This document shows positions 26,958-35,383 of a stretch of DNA of 64,000 bases, piece after piece. The stretch lies in NCBI RefSeq assembly GCF_018224955.1, contig NZ_JAGTUU010000006.1, positions 1-64,000 of the forward strand, given 5' to 3'. The notes under the pieces are model-generated. The model saw only the letters and a list, made by a program, of their open reading frames with translations, had not been told where the DNA came from and did not search any database. How positions within the stretch are numbered: the stretch's first letter is position 1; each line of letters begins with the position of its first letter. A program made the translations under genes and the position numbers. The DNA comes from Thetidibacter halocola. Lineage in GTDB: Bacteria; Pseudomonadota; Alphaproteobacteria; Rhodobacterales; Rhodobacteraceae.

Positions 26958-28244
26958 ATGACACTCAGGAACAACACGGCGCTGGCGCTGGTCGCCGGCG
27001 GACTTTTCGGATTGCAGGGCGCCGCCGTAAGCGCGGCTGATCTGGAATTCTACTTTCCGGTCGGCGTGAACGCCCCGGCGGTCGAGACGATCCAGGCGCT
27101 GACCGACGAATGGGCGGCGGCGAACCCGCAGCACAACGTGAAGGCCGTCTATGCCGGGAACTACGAAGAGACGACCACCAAGGCGTTGACCGCCGCTGCC
27201 GCCGGCGATCCGCCGCAGGTCGCGGTGCTGCTGGCGATCGACATCTTTACCCTGATCGAGGAAGGCGCCGTGCTGCCGATCTCGGACATCGCGGACTCGC
27301 CCGAGGAACAGGAATGGCTGGCCGGCTTCTACGACGGCTTCATGAATGACACCAAGTTCGACGGCAAGATCTACTCGGTGCCGTTCCAGCGCTCGACCCC
27401 GGTGTTCTACTACAACAAGGACGCCTTCCGCGAGGCCGGGCTGGATCCGGAAGCCCCGCCCAAGACCTGGGCCGAGATGATCGAGATGGGCAAGACCCTT
27501 ACCAAGCGCGACGCCAATGGCAACGTGACCCAGTGGGGCACCCGAATCCCAACCCTGGGCCTGGGCGGCGCCTGGCTGTTCGGCGGGCTGGTCGTGTCCA
27601 AGGGCGACGTGCTGTCGACCGAAACGGGCACCGAGGCCCGCATCAACACGCCGGCGACCATCGCCTCGCTGGAATTCCTCCAGCAGCTCTCGGCCGAAGG
27701 CGTGATGGCGCCGGGCGGCATTTCCTGGGGTGACACGCCCAAGGCCTTCCTCGAGGGGCAGACCGCCTCGATGTGGACCTCGACGGGCAACCTCGCCTTC
27801 GTGAACGAGAACGCGACCTTCGACTGGGGCGTGGGCTTCCTTCCCGGTGGCGACGGGCCGGGCGCTCCGGTCGGCGGCGGCAATTTCTACATCTTCTCCA
27901 ACACGACCCCGGAAGAGCAGGAAGCGGCGCTGGACTTCATCAAATTCATGACATCGGCCGATGCCGCCGCCCGCTGGAGCATCGCGACCGGTTATGTCGC
28001 ACCGCGGCCCGACACCTGGGAGACGCCGGTGATGAAGGAATACGCCGAGCGCCTGCCGCAGGCCCTGGTCGCCCTGGACCAGTTGCCCCATGCAGAGCGT
28101 GAATTCGCGACCTTCCAGCGCGCCAAGGTGACGCAATACCTGGTCGAGGCCATCGAGGGTGTCGTGACCGGCAGCAAGAGCGCGGCCGATGCCGTGACCG
28201 AGGCGCAGGAAAAGGCCGACGCGGTCCTCAAGGACTACCGCTGA
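26958..28244 (+). CDS. Extracellular solute-binding protein, UgpB type
   Basis: A 428-aa periplasmic binding protein. Signal peptide about 1-25 (LALVAGGLFGLQGAAVSA then ADLEF). UgpB hallmarks are visible: VYAGNYEETTTKALTAAAAG, YSVPFQRSTPVFYYNKDAFR, EAGLDPEAPPKTWAEM and PVGGGNFYIF. UgpB proteins bind sn-glycerol-3-phosphate and glycerophosphodiesters, so an organophosphate ligand is likely. I start at ATG 26958 because a strong AGGGAGGA precedes it and the signal peptide then has the usual length; ATG 26913 and 26931 are also in frame. A strong hairpin follows the stop. Confidence 0.9.
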   Translation: MTLRNNTALALVAGGLFGLQGAAVSAADLEFYFPVGVNAPAVETIQALTDEWAAANPQHNVKAVYAGNYEETTTKALTAAAAGDPPQVAVLLAIDIFTLIEEGAVLPISDIADSPEEQEWLAGFYDGFMNDTKFDGKIYSVPFQRSTPVFYYNKDAFREAGLDPEAPPKTWAEMIEMGKTLTKRDANGNVTQWGTRIPTLGLGGAWLFGGLVVSKGDVLSTETGTEARINTPATIASLEFLQQLSAEGVMAPGGISWGDTPKAFLEGQTASMWTSTGNLAFVNENATFDWGVGFLPGGDGPGAPVGGGNFYIFSNTTPEEQEAALDFIKFMTSADAAARWSIATGYVAPRPDTWETPVMKEYAERLPQALVALDQLPHAEREFATFQRAKVTQYLVEAIEGVVTGSKSAADAVTEAQEKADAVLKDYR

Positions 28245-28264
28245 GGCCCTCTCCTGACCGCACC

Positions 28265-28297
28265 GGCGCGCGCCCTGCCTCCCCCCGGGCGCGCGCC
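28265..28297 (+). promoter_or_regulatory. Intercistronic stem-loop between binding protein and permease
   Basis: GGCGCGCGCCC (28265-28275) and GGGCGCGCGCC (28287-28297) form a perfect 11-base-pair, all G/C stem with an 11-base loop. No T-run follows. In other CUT1 operons such a hairpin protects the upstream message from 3' decay or partly terminates, giving much more binding protein than permease. That role is inferred. Confidence 0.75.
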
Positions 28298-28334
28298 ACC
28301 CCCGACACGCCTCGGCACCGGAGACCTGGCCCCC

Positions 28335-29210
28335 ATGAACAAGCGATTGCCCCTCGGCCTAGGCTTTGTCCTGCTGGTCCTGCCATGCAGCCTTCTGGTG
28401 GCCTTCACGCATTATCCCGCGATCAAGGCGCTGGTGAACTCGCTGTGGAACAACTCCAGCTCCTTTCGCCCGTCGCGCTTTGTCGGGCTGGAGAACTACC
28501 GGGCGCTGCTTGAGGATGACCGCCTGGCGCAGGTCCTGACGAATAGCACGATCTACGCCATCTGCACCGTGCCGCTGGCGATCGGCCTGTCGATTGGCAT
28601 GGCACTGCTGGTCAACTCGAAACTGCCCGGAACCTGGCTGATGCGGCTGTCCTTCTTCATGCCGACGATGCTGCCGCTGGTCGCCGTCGCCAATATCTGG
28701 CTGTTCTTCTACGCTCCGGGCATCGGCCTTGCCTCGCAGATCCTGTCGGCCTTCGGCCTGCCCTCGATCAACTTCCTCGGACGCACCGATACCTCGCTGG
28801 TGTCGATGATGGTGGTGGCGATCTGGAAGGAAGCGGGCCTGTTCATGATCTTCTACCTCGCCGCGTTGCAGAGCATCCCCGCCAACCTCAAGGACGCGGC
28901 AAGGCTCGAAGGGGCGGGATCGGTGCGCGTCTTCTTCGACGTGGTGCTGCCGCTGCTGCGGCCGACGACGATCTTCGTCGCCGTGAACGCGCTTATCAAC
29001 GCCTTCCGCCTGGTCGACCACATCATCGTCATGACGCGGGGCGGCCCCAACAATTCCAGCGCGCTGCTGCTGTATTACGTCTACGAGGTCACGTTCGGCC
29101 ATCGCGACTTTGCCTATGGCGCGACGCTGACCGTGCTGATGGTGGTGATCCTCGGCATCCTCGCGGCATTCCAGTTCTGGGTGCTCAACCGAAAGGCGCA
29201 TTACCAATGA
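28335..29210 (+). CDS. ABC transporter permease, UgpA type
   Basis: A 291-aa permease with six predicted membrane helices. The cytoplasmic EAA loop that docks the ATPase is DAARLEGAGSVRVFFDVVLP (about 195-215). An N-terminal FTHYPAIKALVNSLW segment is typical of MalF/UgpA-type subunits. Its stop overlaps the next start by ATGA, so the two permeases are made together. Substrate follows from the UgpB-like protein. Confidence 0.92.
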   Translation: MNKRLPLGLGFVLLVLPCSLLVAFTHYPAIKALVNSLWNNSSSFRPSRFVGLENYRALLEDDRLAQVLTNSTIYAICTVPLAIGLSIGMALLVNSKLPGTWLMRLSFFMPTMLPLVAVANIWLFFYAPGIGLASQILSAFGLPSINFLGRTDTSLVSMMVVAIWKEAGLFMIFYLAALQSIPANLKDAARLEGAGSVRVFFDVVLPLLRPTTIFVAVNALINAFRLVDHIIVMTRGGPNNSSALLLYYVYEVTFGHRDFAYGATLTVLMVVILGILAAFQFWVLNRKAHYQ

Positions 29211-30019
29211 CCCGCGACCTGAACCGCATCCTGATCGGGACGCTCGCGCTGGTGCTGGCGGGCCTCTGGGGCTTGCCCTTCGCCTACTCGGTCTGGACCG
29301 CCTTCCATCCCGAGATCTATGCCGCGAATTTCAAGTGGAACGCGCCGATCACCTTCGGCAACTTCGTCGAGGCCTGGAATTCCGCCCCCTTCGCGCTCTA
29401 CTTCGTCAACACGCTGATCCTCATCACCATCGTCCTCGTCGCGAACTTCGTGCTGTGCACGCTCGTGGCCTATGCCTTCGTGCGCTACCGCTTCCGCTGG
29501 GCGGGGTTCCTGTTCGGCCTCGTGATGGTACAGCTGCTGATCTCGCCCGAGATCCTGATCGTCGAGAATTACCGGACCTTGTCTCAGATCGGCCTGACCG
29601 ACACGATCATCGGCATCGCCCTGCCCTATCTCACCTCGGCCTTTGGCATTTTCCTGCTGCGCCAGACCTTCCTGACCGTGCCGAAATCGCTGGACGAGGC
29701 GGCGCAGATCGAGGGCGCCGGCGCGTGGCGGGTGCTCTGGACAGTCTACGTGCCGCTGGCGCGGCCGATCTACCTGGCCTACGGGCTGGTGATGATCAGC
29801 TTTCACTGGAACAACTTCCTGTGGCCGCTGATCATCACCAACTCGCCCGAGGTGCGCCCCGTGACCGTCGGTCTCAGCGTCTTCGCCACGGTGGAAAGCG
29901 GCATCGAATGGTCGCTGGTCAACGCGGCCACGCTGATGACGACCGCGCCGCTCATCATCGCCTTCATCATCTTCCAGCGCCAGTTCGTGGCCAACTTCAT
30001 GCGGGCCGGGATCAAGTGA
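29207..30019 (+). CDS. ABC transporter permease, UgpE type
   Basis: A 270-aa six-helix permease of the MalG/UgpE kind. EAA loop: DEAAQIEGAGAWRVLWTVYV (about 164-183). The segment SFHWNNFLWPLIITNSPEVR is characteristic of UgpE, where FLWPL precedes a loop into the last helices. It forms the transmembrane pair with the preceding gene. A 66-base gap separates it from the phosphoesterase. Confidence 0.92.
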   Translation: MTRDLNRILIGTLALVLAGLWGLPFAYSVWTAFHPEIYAANFKWNAPITFGNFVEAWNSAPFALYFVNTLILITIVLVANFVLCTLVAYAFVRYRFRWAGFLFGLVMVQLLISPEILIVENYRTLSQIGLTDTIIGIALPYLTSAFGIFLLRQTFLTVPKSLDEAAQIEGAGAWRVLWTVYVPLARPIYLAYGLVMISFHWNNFLWPLIITNSPEVRPVTVGLSVFATVESGIEWSLVNAATLMTTAPLIIAFIIFQRQFVANFMRAGIK

Positions 30020-30085
30020 GCCCGCCCGCGGGGCCGCCCCCGACGCCGATCATGCGCGGACGGACGACAAGGGACCAGTGACACC

Positions 30086-30892
30086 ATGCGATTTGCCCAG
30101 ATTTCCGATCTGCATCTCTGCCGGCATCCCGACCGGGTCGCGGCGCTGCGCGACGACACGCCCGACATCGTCGCCGCCATCGCCCGCGACCTTCAGGCCG
30201 TCGCCGGTATCCTCGATTGCGTCATCGTCGCGGGCGACCTGACCGAAGATGCCGAGGACGCCTCCTTTGCCCAGTTCGAGGCGATGTTCGCCACCCTGCC
30301 CGTGCCGGTCTTCACCATTCCCGGAAACCATGACGGGCCCGCCGCCTATCACGACCGCAAGGCGCGTTCCGAATTCCTGCGCGGCGCCGACATATCAGGG
30401 CGGGTCGTGCCGGTGGCGGGCGCGCGGCTGCTGGGCATCGACACCTGCCTCGAAGGCATGACCACCGGCGCGCTGGACGATCGCGCGCTGGACCTGATCG
30501 CGCAGGCGCTGGCAGCGGACGAGGCCGGGCCGCTGGTCATCGTCATGCATCATCCGCCCTTTCCGACCGGTCAGCGGGTCTTCGACGAGATCTCGGTCCT
30601 TGACGGCGGCGCGCGCTTTGCGGACTTGTTGAGGGGCGCGACGAAACCACCGGCCATCCTGTGCGGCCATGTCCACCGGCCCTATACGGCACGCTTCCAT
30701 GGCGCGCTGTGCTGCGCCGCCGGGACGCCGGTCGCCCCCTTCGCCTCGGCGCTGCCCTTCGGCGATATGGCCATTGCGCCATCGGACGAACCCTATGCCT
30801 ATCTGGTTCATCAGGTCGATGCCGACGGCACGCATGTCGTGACCACGCGGCGCGTCGCGCCGGACGAAAGCGGGGGCCACGATGCCGGATGA
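30086..30892 (+). CDS. Class III metallophosphodiesterase (GpdQ/CpdA-like)
   Basis: A 268-aa cytosolic calcineurin-type phosphoesterase. All metal-binding blocks are present: ISDLHLCR at the N-terminus, AGDLTED, PGNHDG, VMHHPPF and CGHVHRPY. This set defines the family containing cAMP phosphodiesterase CpdA and glycerophosphodiesterase GpdQ. Downstream of a Ugp-type importer, hydrolysis of an imported glycerophosphodiester is the likeliest job; cyclic nucleotide hydrolysis is the alternative. It overlaps the next gene by 11 bases. Confidence 0.85.
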   Translation: MRFAQISDLHLCRHPDRVAALRDDTPDIVAAIARDLQAVAGILDCVIVAGDLTEDAEDASFAQFEAMFATLPVPVFTIPGNHDGPAAYHDRKARSEFLRGADISGRVVPVAGARLLGIDTCLEGMTTGALDDRALDLIAQALAADEAGPLVIVMHHPPFPTGQRVFDEISVLDGGARFADLLRGATKPPAILCGHVHRPYTARFHGALCCAAGTPVAPFASALPFGDMAIAPSDEPYAYLVHQVDADGTHVVTTRRVAPDESGGHDAG

Positions 30893-31727
30893 ACGCGCGC
30901 TGGACGACCTGGTCGAGGCGGTGCGGGGAACCGCGCGACGAGAGATCATGCCGCGGTTCCGCCGCCTCTCTCCAGGGGCCATCGCGACCAAGTCCGGGCC
31001 GCATGATCTGGTGACAGAGGCGGACCTCGCCGCAGAGGCTGCACTCAGCCGGGACATTGCGCGCATCCTGCCGCAGGCCGCCGTGATCGGCGAAGAGCGC
31101 GTCGCGCGCGACCCCGCCGCGCTGGACGAACTGGCAGAGGCGGAACTGGCGGTCATCGTCGACCCGATCGACGGAACCGCGAATTTCGCCGCCGGGCTCG
31201 CGCTGTTCGGCCTGATCGTGGCGGTCGTGGCGCGGGGCGAGACGGTGTTTGGCCTGCTCTACGATCCGGTCATGGATGACTGGGTCGTCGCGCGGCGCGG
31301 CGCGGGCGCGTGGCTCGAAGGGGCGGGTCGCGGCGCCTCGCGGCTGTCGACCGGCGGCACAAGCCGAATGCAGGGCAGCACGGGGCTGGTTCCGCTGAAC
31401 GCCCTGGGCCCCGAACGGCGCGCTCCGGTCATGGCCCGCTTCGAGGCTGCGGGCCAGGTGCAGGACCTGCGCTGTTCCTGCCACGACTACCGCCTTCTGG
31501 CGACCGGAGAGGCGGATTTCATGGTCTCTGTCGCGCTCAACCCTTGGGATCATGCCGCCGGGCAACTGGTGGTGCAGGAGGCCGGCGGCTGGTCCACGGT
31601 GGGCGGCGACCGACCCTATTCGCCGTTGCTGCGGCAGGGCTGCATGGTGGCCGCCTGCACCCAGCGGCTTGGCGCCGAGGTCTCGCGCGTCTATTTCCCC
31701 GACCGGCCCCGACTGGCCCATGTCTGA
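30882..31727 (+). CDS. Inositol monophosphatase family phosphatase
   Basis: A 281-aa Mg2+-dependent phosphatase. The metal-binding blocks are GEERVARD (Glu), VIVDPIDGTANFAAG (DPIDGT) and the C-terminal LNPWDHAAGQLVVQEAGG (WDxAAG). Relatives act on inositol phosphates, glycerol-phosphate-like compounds, sugar phosphates or PAP. Here it would remove phosphate from the monoester released by the upstream diesterase. It starts within the phosphoesterase gene (ATG 30882), so translation is coupled. Confidence 0.88.
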   Translation: MPDERALDDLVEAVRGTARREIMPRFRRLSPGAIATKSGPHDLVTEADLAAEAALSRDIARILPQAAVIGEERVARDPAALDELAEAELAVIVDPIDGTANFAAGLALFGLIVAVVARGETVFGLLYDPVMDDWVVARRGAGAWLEGAGRGASRLSTGGTSRMQGSTGLVPLNALGPERRAPVMARFEAAGQVQDLRCSCHDYRLLATGEADFMVSVALNPWDHAAGQLVVQEAGGWSTVGGDRPYSPLLRQGCMVAACTQRLGAEVSRVYFPDRPRLAHV

Positions 31728-31751
31728 CACGCGCCGCGCGGAGGGTCCGGC

Positions 31752-33395
31752 ATGATGTTCGTCCTGAATGTCGCCAGCGCCGCCGCGCTGCTGGTCTGGT
31801 CCGTGCGGCTGGTCCGCACCGGGTTTGAGCGCGCCTTTGGCGCGCAGATGCGCGTCTGGCTGCGGCACTCCACCTCGAACCGCCTGCGCGCCGCGCTCTG
31901 CGGTGCGGTGACCGCGATCCTGCTGCAAAGCTCGACCGCCGTCGCGGTGCTGATGGCGGGCTTCGTGTCGGCGGGCAGCATCGGCGGCGTGTCGGCGCTG
32001 GCGATGCTGCTGGGGGCGGATCTCGGCTCGGCCATCGTGGCGCTGGTGCTGAACTCGGGCCTCTCGGCCATCGCCCCGGTTCTCATGCTGTCGGGCGTGC
32101 TGATCTTCCTGCGCAGCGGCAGGCGCGCACCGCGCCAGGTCGGGCGGGTGCTCATCGGCCTGGCGCTGATCTTTGTCTCGCTGGACCTGATCCGCGCGGC
32201 CAGCGCGCCGCTGGTCGACAGCCCGGGCGCGCGCGCCGTCATGGCCTATTTCGGCAACGACCTGCTCACCGCCTTCGCGGTGTCGGCGGTGTTCGCCTGG
32301 CTGGTGCATTCCAGCGTCGCGGCCGTGCTGCTGTATGCCACGATGGCGGCGCAAGGCATCCTGCCGCTGGAGGCGGCGCTGGCGATGGTGCTGGGGGCGA
32401 ATTTCGGTGGCTGCATCATCGCGCTGCTGCTGACGTGGAACGCCGACCCCACCGTGCGCCGCGTGGTCTGGTCTAATCTCGGCCTGCGCGGCGGCGGGGC
32501 GCTGCTGGTGCTCTATGCGCTCTCGGTCCCGGACGCGCCGACCGGCTGGCTGGGCGATACGGCCGGGTCGGCCGCGCTGCACCTGCATCTCGGCTTCAAC
32601 GCACTGATCCTGGTCCTATGCCTGCCGCTGGTCGGGATCATCCACCGGCTGGCCCAGGCCCTGCTGCCCGACACGCCCTCCGATCCGACCTCGCCGCAGC
32701 ACCAGAGTGCGCTGGACCCCGAGGCATTGGCCCAGCCCAAGCGCGCGCTGTCCTGCGCGACGCGCGAACTCGTCCATCTCGGCGGTCTTGTCGAGGGCAT
32801 GTTCCGCCAGTCGATGACGCTTTTCGGCCAGTATGACGAAACCGCCGCCGCCCGCATCGCCGCAAGCAACGCGCAGGTCGAACGGATCTCGCTGGACTTG
32901 CGCGTCTACCTCGCCGCGATCCGCGCCGAGGACGACCGCGACCGGATCGTGGCGCGGGCCTTCGACCTCGTGGGCACCGGCGTCAGCCTCGAGGCCGCCG
33001 CCGATGTCATCGCCCAGGCCATGGTGCCGCTGGCGGCGCAGAAAAGCATGGAAAAGCTGCGCTTTTCCGACGAGGGCCGCGAGGAGCTGACCGCGTTCCA
33101 CGACACCGTCCTGCGCAACGTGCAACTGGCGATCGCCGTGCTGATGAACGGCGACCCGGCCCTGGCCGAGGCGCTGGTCGAACAGAAGGACAAGGTCCGG
33201 GACATGGCCAGCACGCTGGAGGCGCGGCACCTCGTGCGGCTGCAACAGGGCGGCGAGGACACGCTGCGCACCAGCGGCATTCACCTCGATTTGCTGCGCG
33301 CGATCAAGACGGTGAACGGCTCTTTCGCCATGATCGCCTACCCGGTGCTGAACGAGAACGGAAAACTGCTGAAAAGCCGGCTGGCGTCGGGCTGA
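31752..33395 (+). CDS. Na+/phosphate cotransporter family protein (PNaS), second copy
   Basis: A 547-aa protein with the two PNaS half-repeats: [20 protein letters not shown] with [13 protein letters not shown], and [20 protein letters not shown] with [15 protein letters not shown]. The second QSS is changed to HSS. The C-terminal 230 residues are helical and PhoU-like. It is clearly different in sequence from the copy at 20839-22689. In an operon that releases phosphate from imported organophosphates, export of surplus phosphate is a sensible role; this is inference. GAGGG 7 bases before ATG 31752 supports the start. Confidence 0.88.
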   Translation: MMFVLNVASAAALLVWSVRLVRTGFERAFGAQMRVWLRHSTSNRLRAALCGAVTAILLQSSTAVAVLMAGFVSAGSIGGVSALAMLLGADLGSAIVALVLNSGLSAIAPVLMLSGVLIFLRSGRRAPRQVGRVLIGLALIFVSLDLIRAASAPLVDSPGARAVMAYFGNDLLTAFAVSAVFAWLVHSSVAAVLLYATMAAQGILPLEAALAMVLGANFGGCIIALLLTWNADPTVRRVVWSNLGLRGGGALLVLYALSVPDAPTGWLGDTAGSAALHLHLGFNALILVLCLPLVGIIHRLAQALLPDTPSDPTSPQHQSALDPEALAQPKRALSCATRELVHLGGLVEGMFRQSMTLFGQYDETAAARIAASNAQVERISLDLRVYLAAIRAEDDRDRIVARAFDLVGTGVSLEAAADVIAQAMVPLAAQKSMEKLRFSDEGREELTAFHDTVLRNVQLAIAVLMNGDPALAEALVEQKDKVRDMASTLEARHLVRLQQGGEDTLRTSGIHLDLLRAIKTVNGSFAMIAYPVLNENGKLLKSRLASG

Positions 33396-33412
33396 GGCGG
33401 CAAGAGGGGAAC

Positions 33413-34489
33413 ATGCCGATGGACAGGGACCTTCTGGATGCGCATCCGCATCGCCGCTTCGATCCGTTGAAGGGCACCTGGGTCCTGGTCTCGCCGCAGC
33501 GCAACAAGCGGCCCTGGCAGGGCCAGACGGAACCGCCGGCCGAGGTGGCGAAACTGCCGCATGACCCGGCCTGCTACCTGTGCTCGGGCAACCTCCGGGC
33601 CAACGGCGTGCGCAACCCGGCGTATTCCGGCCCACATGTCTTCGACAACGATTTCCCCGCGATGCTGGCCGATACCCCGCGGGCCGAGACGCCCGACGAC
33701 CCGTTGTTCCGCGCCACCACCGTGAGGGGAACCGCCCGCGTCCTGTGCTTTTCCGAACGGCACGACCTCACGCTACCGGAACTGCCGCTGCCGGTGGTCC
33801 GCGCGATCGTCGACACCTGGGCCTCGCAGGTCGCCGACCTGGGCCGGACCTTTCGCTGGGTCGCACTGTTCGAGAACAAGGGCGCGGTGATGGGCTGTTC
33901 CAACCCGCATCCGCACGGCCAGGTCTGGGCCTCGGATTTCATTCCCAACGAGGTCGCGCAGGAAGACCGCTGCCAGGCCGCCTATTTCGCCCGGCACGGG
34001 AGGCCACTGCTGCTGGATTATGCCACGCGCGAGGCCGCGCTGGCCGAGAGAACCGTGGTCGAGAACGCCCACTGGATCGCGGTCGTTCCCTACTGGGCGG
34101 TCTGGCCCTTCGAGACGCTGGTCCTGCCCCGGCGCCCCGTGCCGCGCCTGCCGGACCTGACCGGCGCAGAGCGGGATGCGCTGGCAGAGTTGCTCAAGGC
34201 ACTCTGCACGCGCTACGACAACCTCTTCGAGACAGAGTTCCCCTACACGATGGGCTGGCACGGCGCGCCGATGACGGACGGACCGATGGACCATTGGCAG
34301 TTGCACGCGCATTTCTACCCGCCCCTGCTGCGCTCGGCGACAGTGCGGAAATTCATGGTCGGCTACGAGATGCTGGCCGAAGCGCAGCGCGACCTGACCC
34401 CGGAGCAGGCCGCCCGACAGCTGCGCATGGTTTCGGGAACCCACTACAAGAGTGGCAGAAACGACCCGGCTGCGGCGCAGATCAGCTAA
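33413..34489 (+). CDS. galT: Galactose-1-phosphate uridylyltransferase
   Basis: Exchanges UMP between UDP-glucose and galactose-1-phosphate (Leloir pathway). The 358-aa protein has [20 protein letters not shown], zinc ligands in ACYLCSGN, the nucleophile motif [12 protein letters not shown] (His between Pro and Gly), and [13 protein letters not shown] near the C-terminus. Full length, no breaks. Neither galK nor galE is adjacent, which is unusual, and suggests galactose-1-phosphate may come directly from the operon's phosphoesterase. ATG 33413 has GAGGGG about 7 bases upstream; Met3 is an alternative start. Confidence 0.93.
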   Translation: MPMDRDLLDAHPHRRFDPLKGTWVLVSPQRNKRPWQGQTEPPAEVAKLPHDPACYLCSGNLRANGVRNPAYSGPHVFDNDFPAMLADTPRAETPDDPLFRATTVRGTARVLCFSERHDLTLPELPLPVVRAIVDTWASQVADLGRTFRWVALFENKGAVMGCSNPHPHGQVWASDFIPNEVAQEDRCQAAYFARHGRPLLLDYATREAALAERTVVENAHWIAVVPYWAVWPFETLVLPRRPVPRLPDLTGAERDALAELLKALCTRYDNLFETEFPYTMGWHGAPMTDGPMDHWQLHAHFYPPLLRSATVRKFMVGYEMLAEAQRDLTPEQAARQLRMVSGTHYKSGRNDPAAAQIS

Positions 34490-34504
34490 GCGGCGGATCC
34501 GTGC

Positions 34505-34722
34505 AAGACATCGCGATCCCGTTCCAGGCTCAACTCGGCGATCGACGCTTGCGATCGCTGTATTGCTGATCGGACAGCGTACGTGCCCTCTCGCCAGATA
34601 TGCCGTGCAATTTGCCTGCCGGGGGACAATGCGTGGCGCGTCCCTAACGAACTGCTCCAATGATGCTGCCTTCCACTCCCTCGAAAGGACCGCACCATCA
34701 AGCCGTGGGATCAAACACCTAG
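34505..34722 (-). mobile_element. IS481-family relic (terminal end and transposase start, decayed)
   Basis: From CTAG (34719-34722) inward on the minus strand: TGTTTGATCCCACGG, then a GGTGCGGTCCTTTCGAGGGA-like leader and, out of frame, YAVRSAIQRSQASIAEL, the IS481 transposase amino end. The order and spacing match the copy at 1-148, with an insertion of about 45 bases and loss of the ATG. The sequence stops resembling the family at about 34505. Both relics sit at CTAG and have the same orientation. Confidence 0.8.
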
Positions 34723-35360
34723 CGGAGTTTCAGACGGCCGGTCAGATCGCCAAGCGTCACGTAATAGCCCGACTCGATCAGCGCCGCTGCAAGCGACGGA
34801 TCCCGCGTGAGGGCGTCGTGTTCGGATTTCAGGTCGCCACTGTCGTTGAAGAACTCCTGCCTCAATGCCGCGCGGCCCATCCGGACGAATTCCGTCTTGG
34901 CTTCGAGGTCGACCCGGCACCGCTCGACGGAGTCCGCATTGGCATCCGGCGCAGCAAAGACCGGCACACCGAAATCCTGCCGGGTTATTCCGGGCAGGAT
35001 CTTGCGCGGCTCGACAGTCGCGCATTCGAAGGCGGCGCCGGCCTCTTCGATGGACAGAAGGACAAAGGCCGGCGTGAGGCTGTCGAACTCGATTTCCGCG
35101 AAGGCACGCATCCGGTTGACCAGTGTCAGCGCCGCTGCGGCGGTCAAGGTGACCGTGCCATCGCCGATTTCGAACGTCCCGGGCACCCCGCCTTGCAGCA
35201 AGGCCCCCCTCAGCCACTCCGGACCGGCGTCGTACAGTTCCAGAAACCCGGTTTCGACCAGCACCGGTTCCTCCAGGTCCTGGGCCATTGCGACGCCTCC
35301 GCATGCAAGGGAGCCGCACAGAGCGGCCCCCGCGATCAATCGTTTCACATCATGATACAT
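34719..35360 (-). CDS. Exported hypothetical protein; candidate immunity or accessory protein, possibly truncated
   Basis: A 213-aa product with a clear signal peptide (LIAGAALCGSLACGGVAMA then QDLEEP). The mature part is acidic with two Cys in a possible disulphide (AFECATVEP and VERCRVDL). No family recognised. It starts 23 bases after the Rhs gene's stop, the normal place for an immunity gene, and an export signal would match a periplasmic or extracellular toxin. Its TAG stop is part of the CTAG at the border of the IS481 relic, so the original C-terminus may have been longer. GGAGAGG before ATG 35360 supports the start. Confidence 0.6.
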   Translation of the reverse strand: MYHDVKRLIAGAALCGSLACGGVAMAQDLEEPVLVETGFLELYDAGPEWLRGALLQGGVPGTFEIGDGTVTLTAAAALTLVNRMRAFAEIEFDSLTPAFVLLSIEEAGAAFECATVEPRKILPGITRQDFGVPVFAAPDANADSVERCRVDLEAKTEFVRMGRAALRQEFFNDSGDLKSEHDALTRDPSLAAALIESGYYVTLGDLTGRLKLR

Positions 35361-35383
35361 TTCGGAACCTCTCCGGGAAGGCT

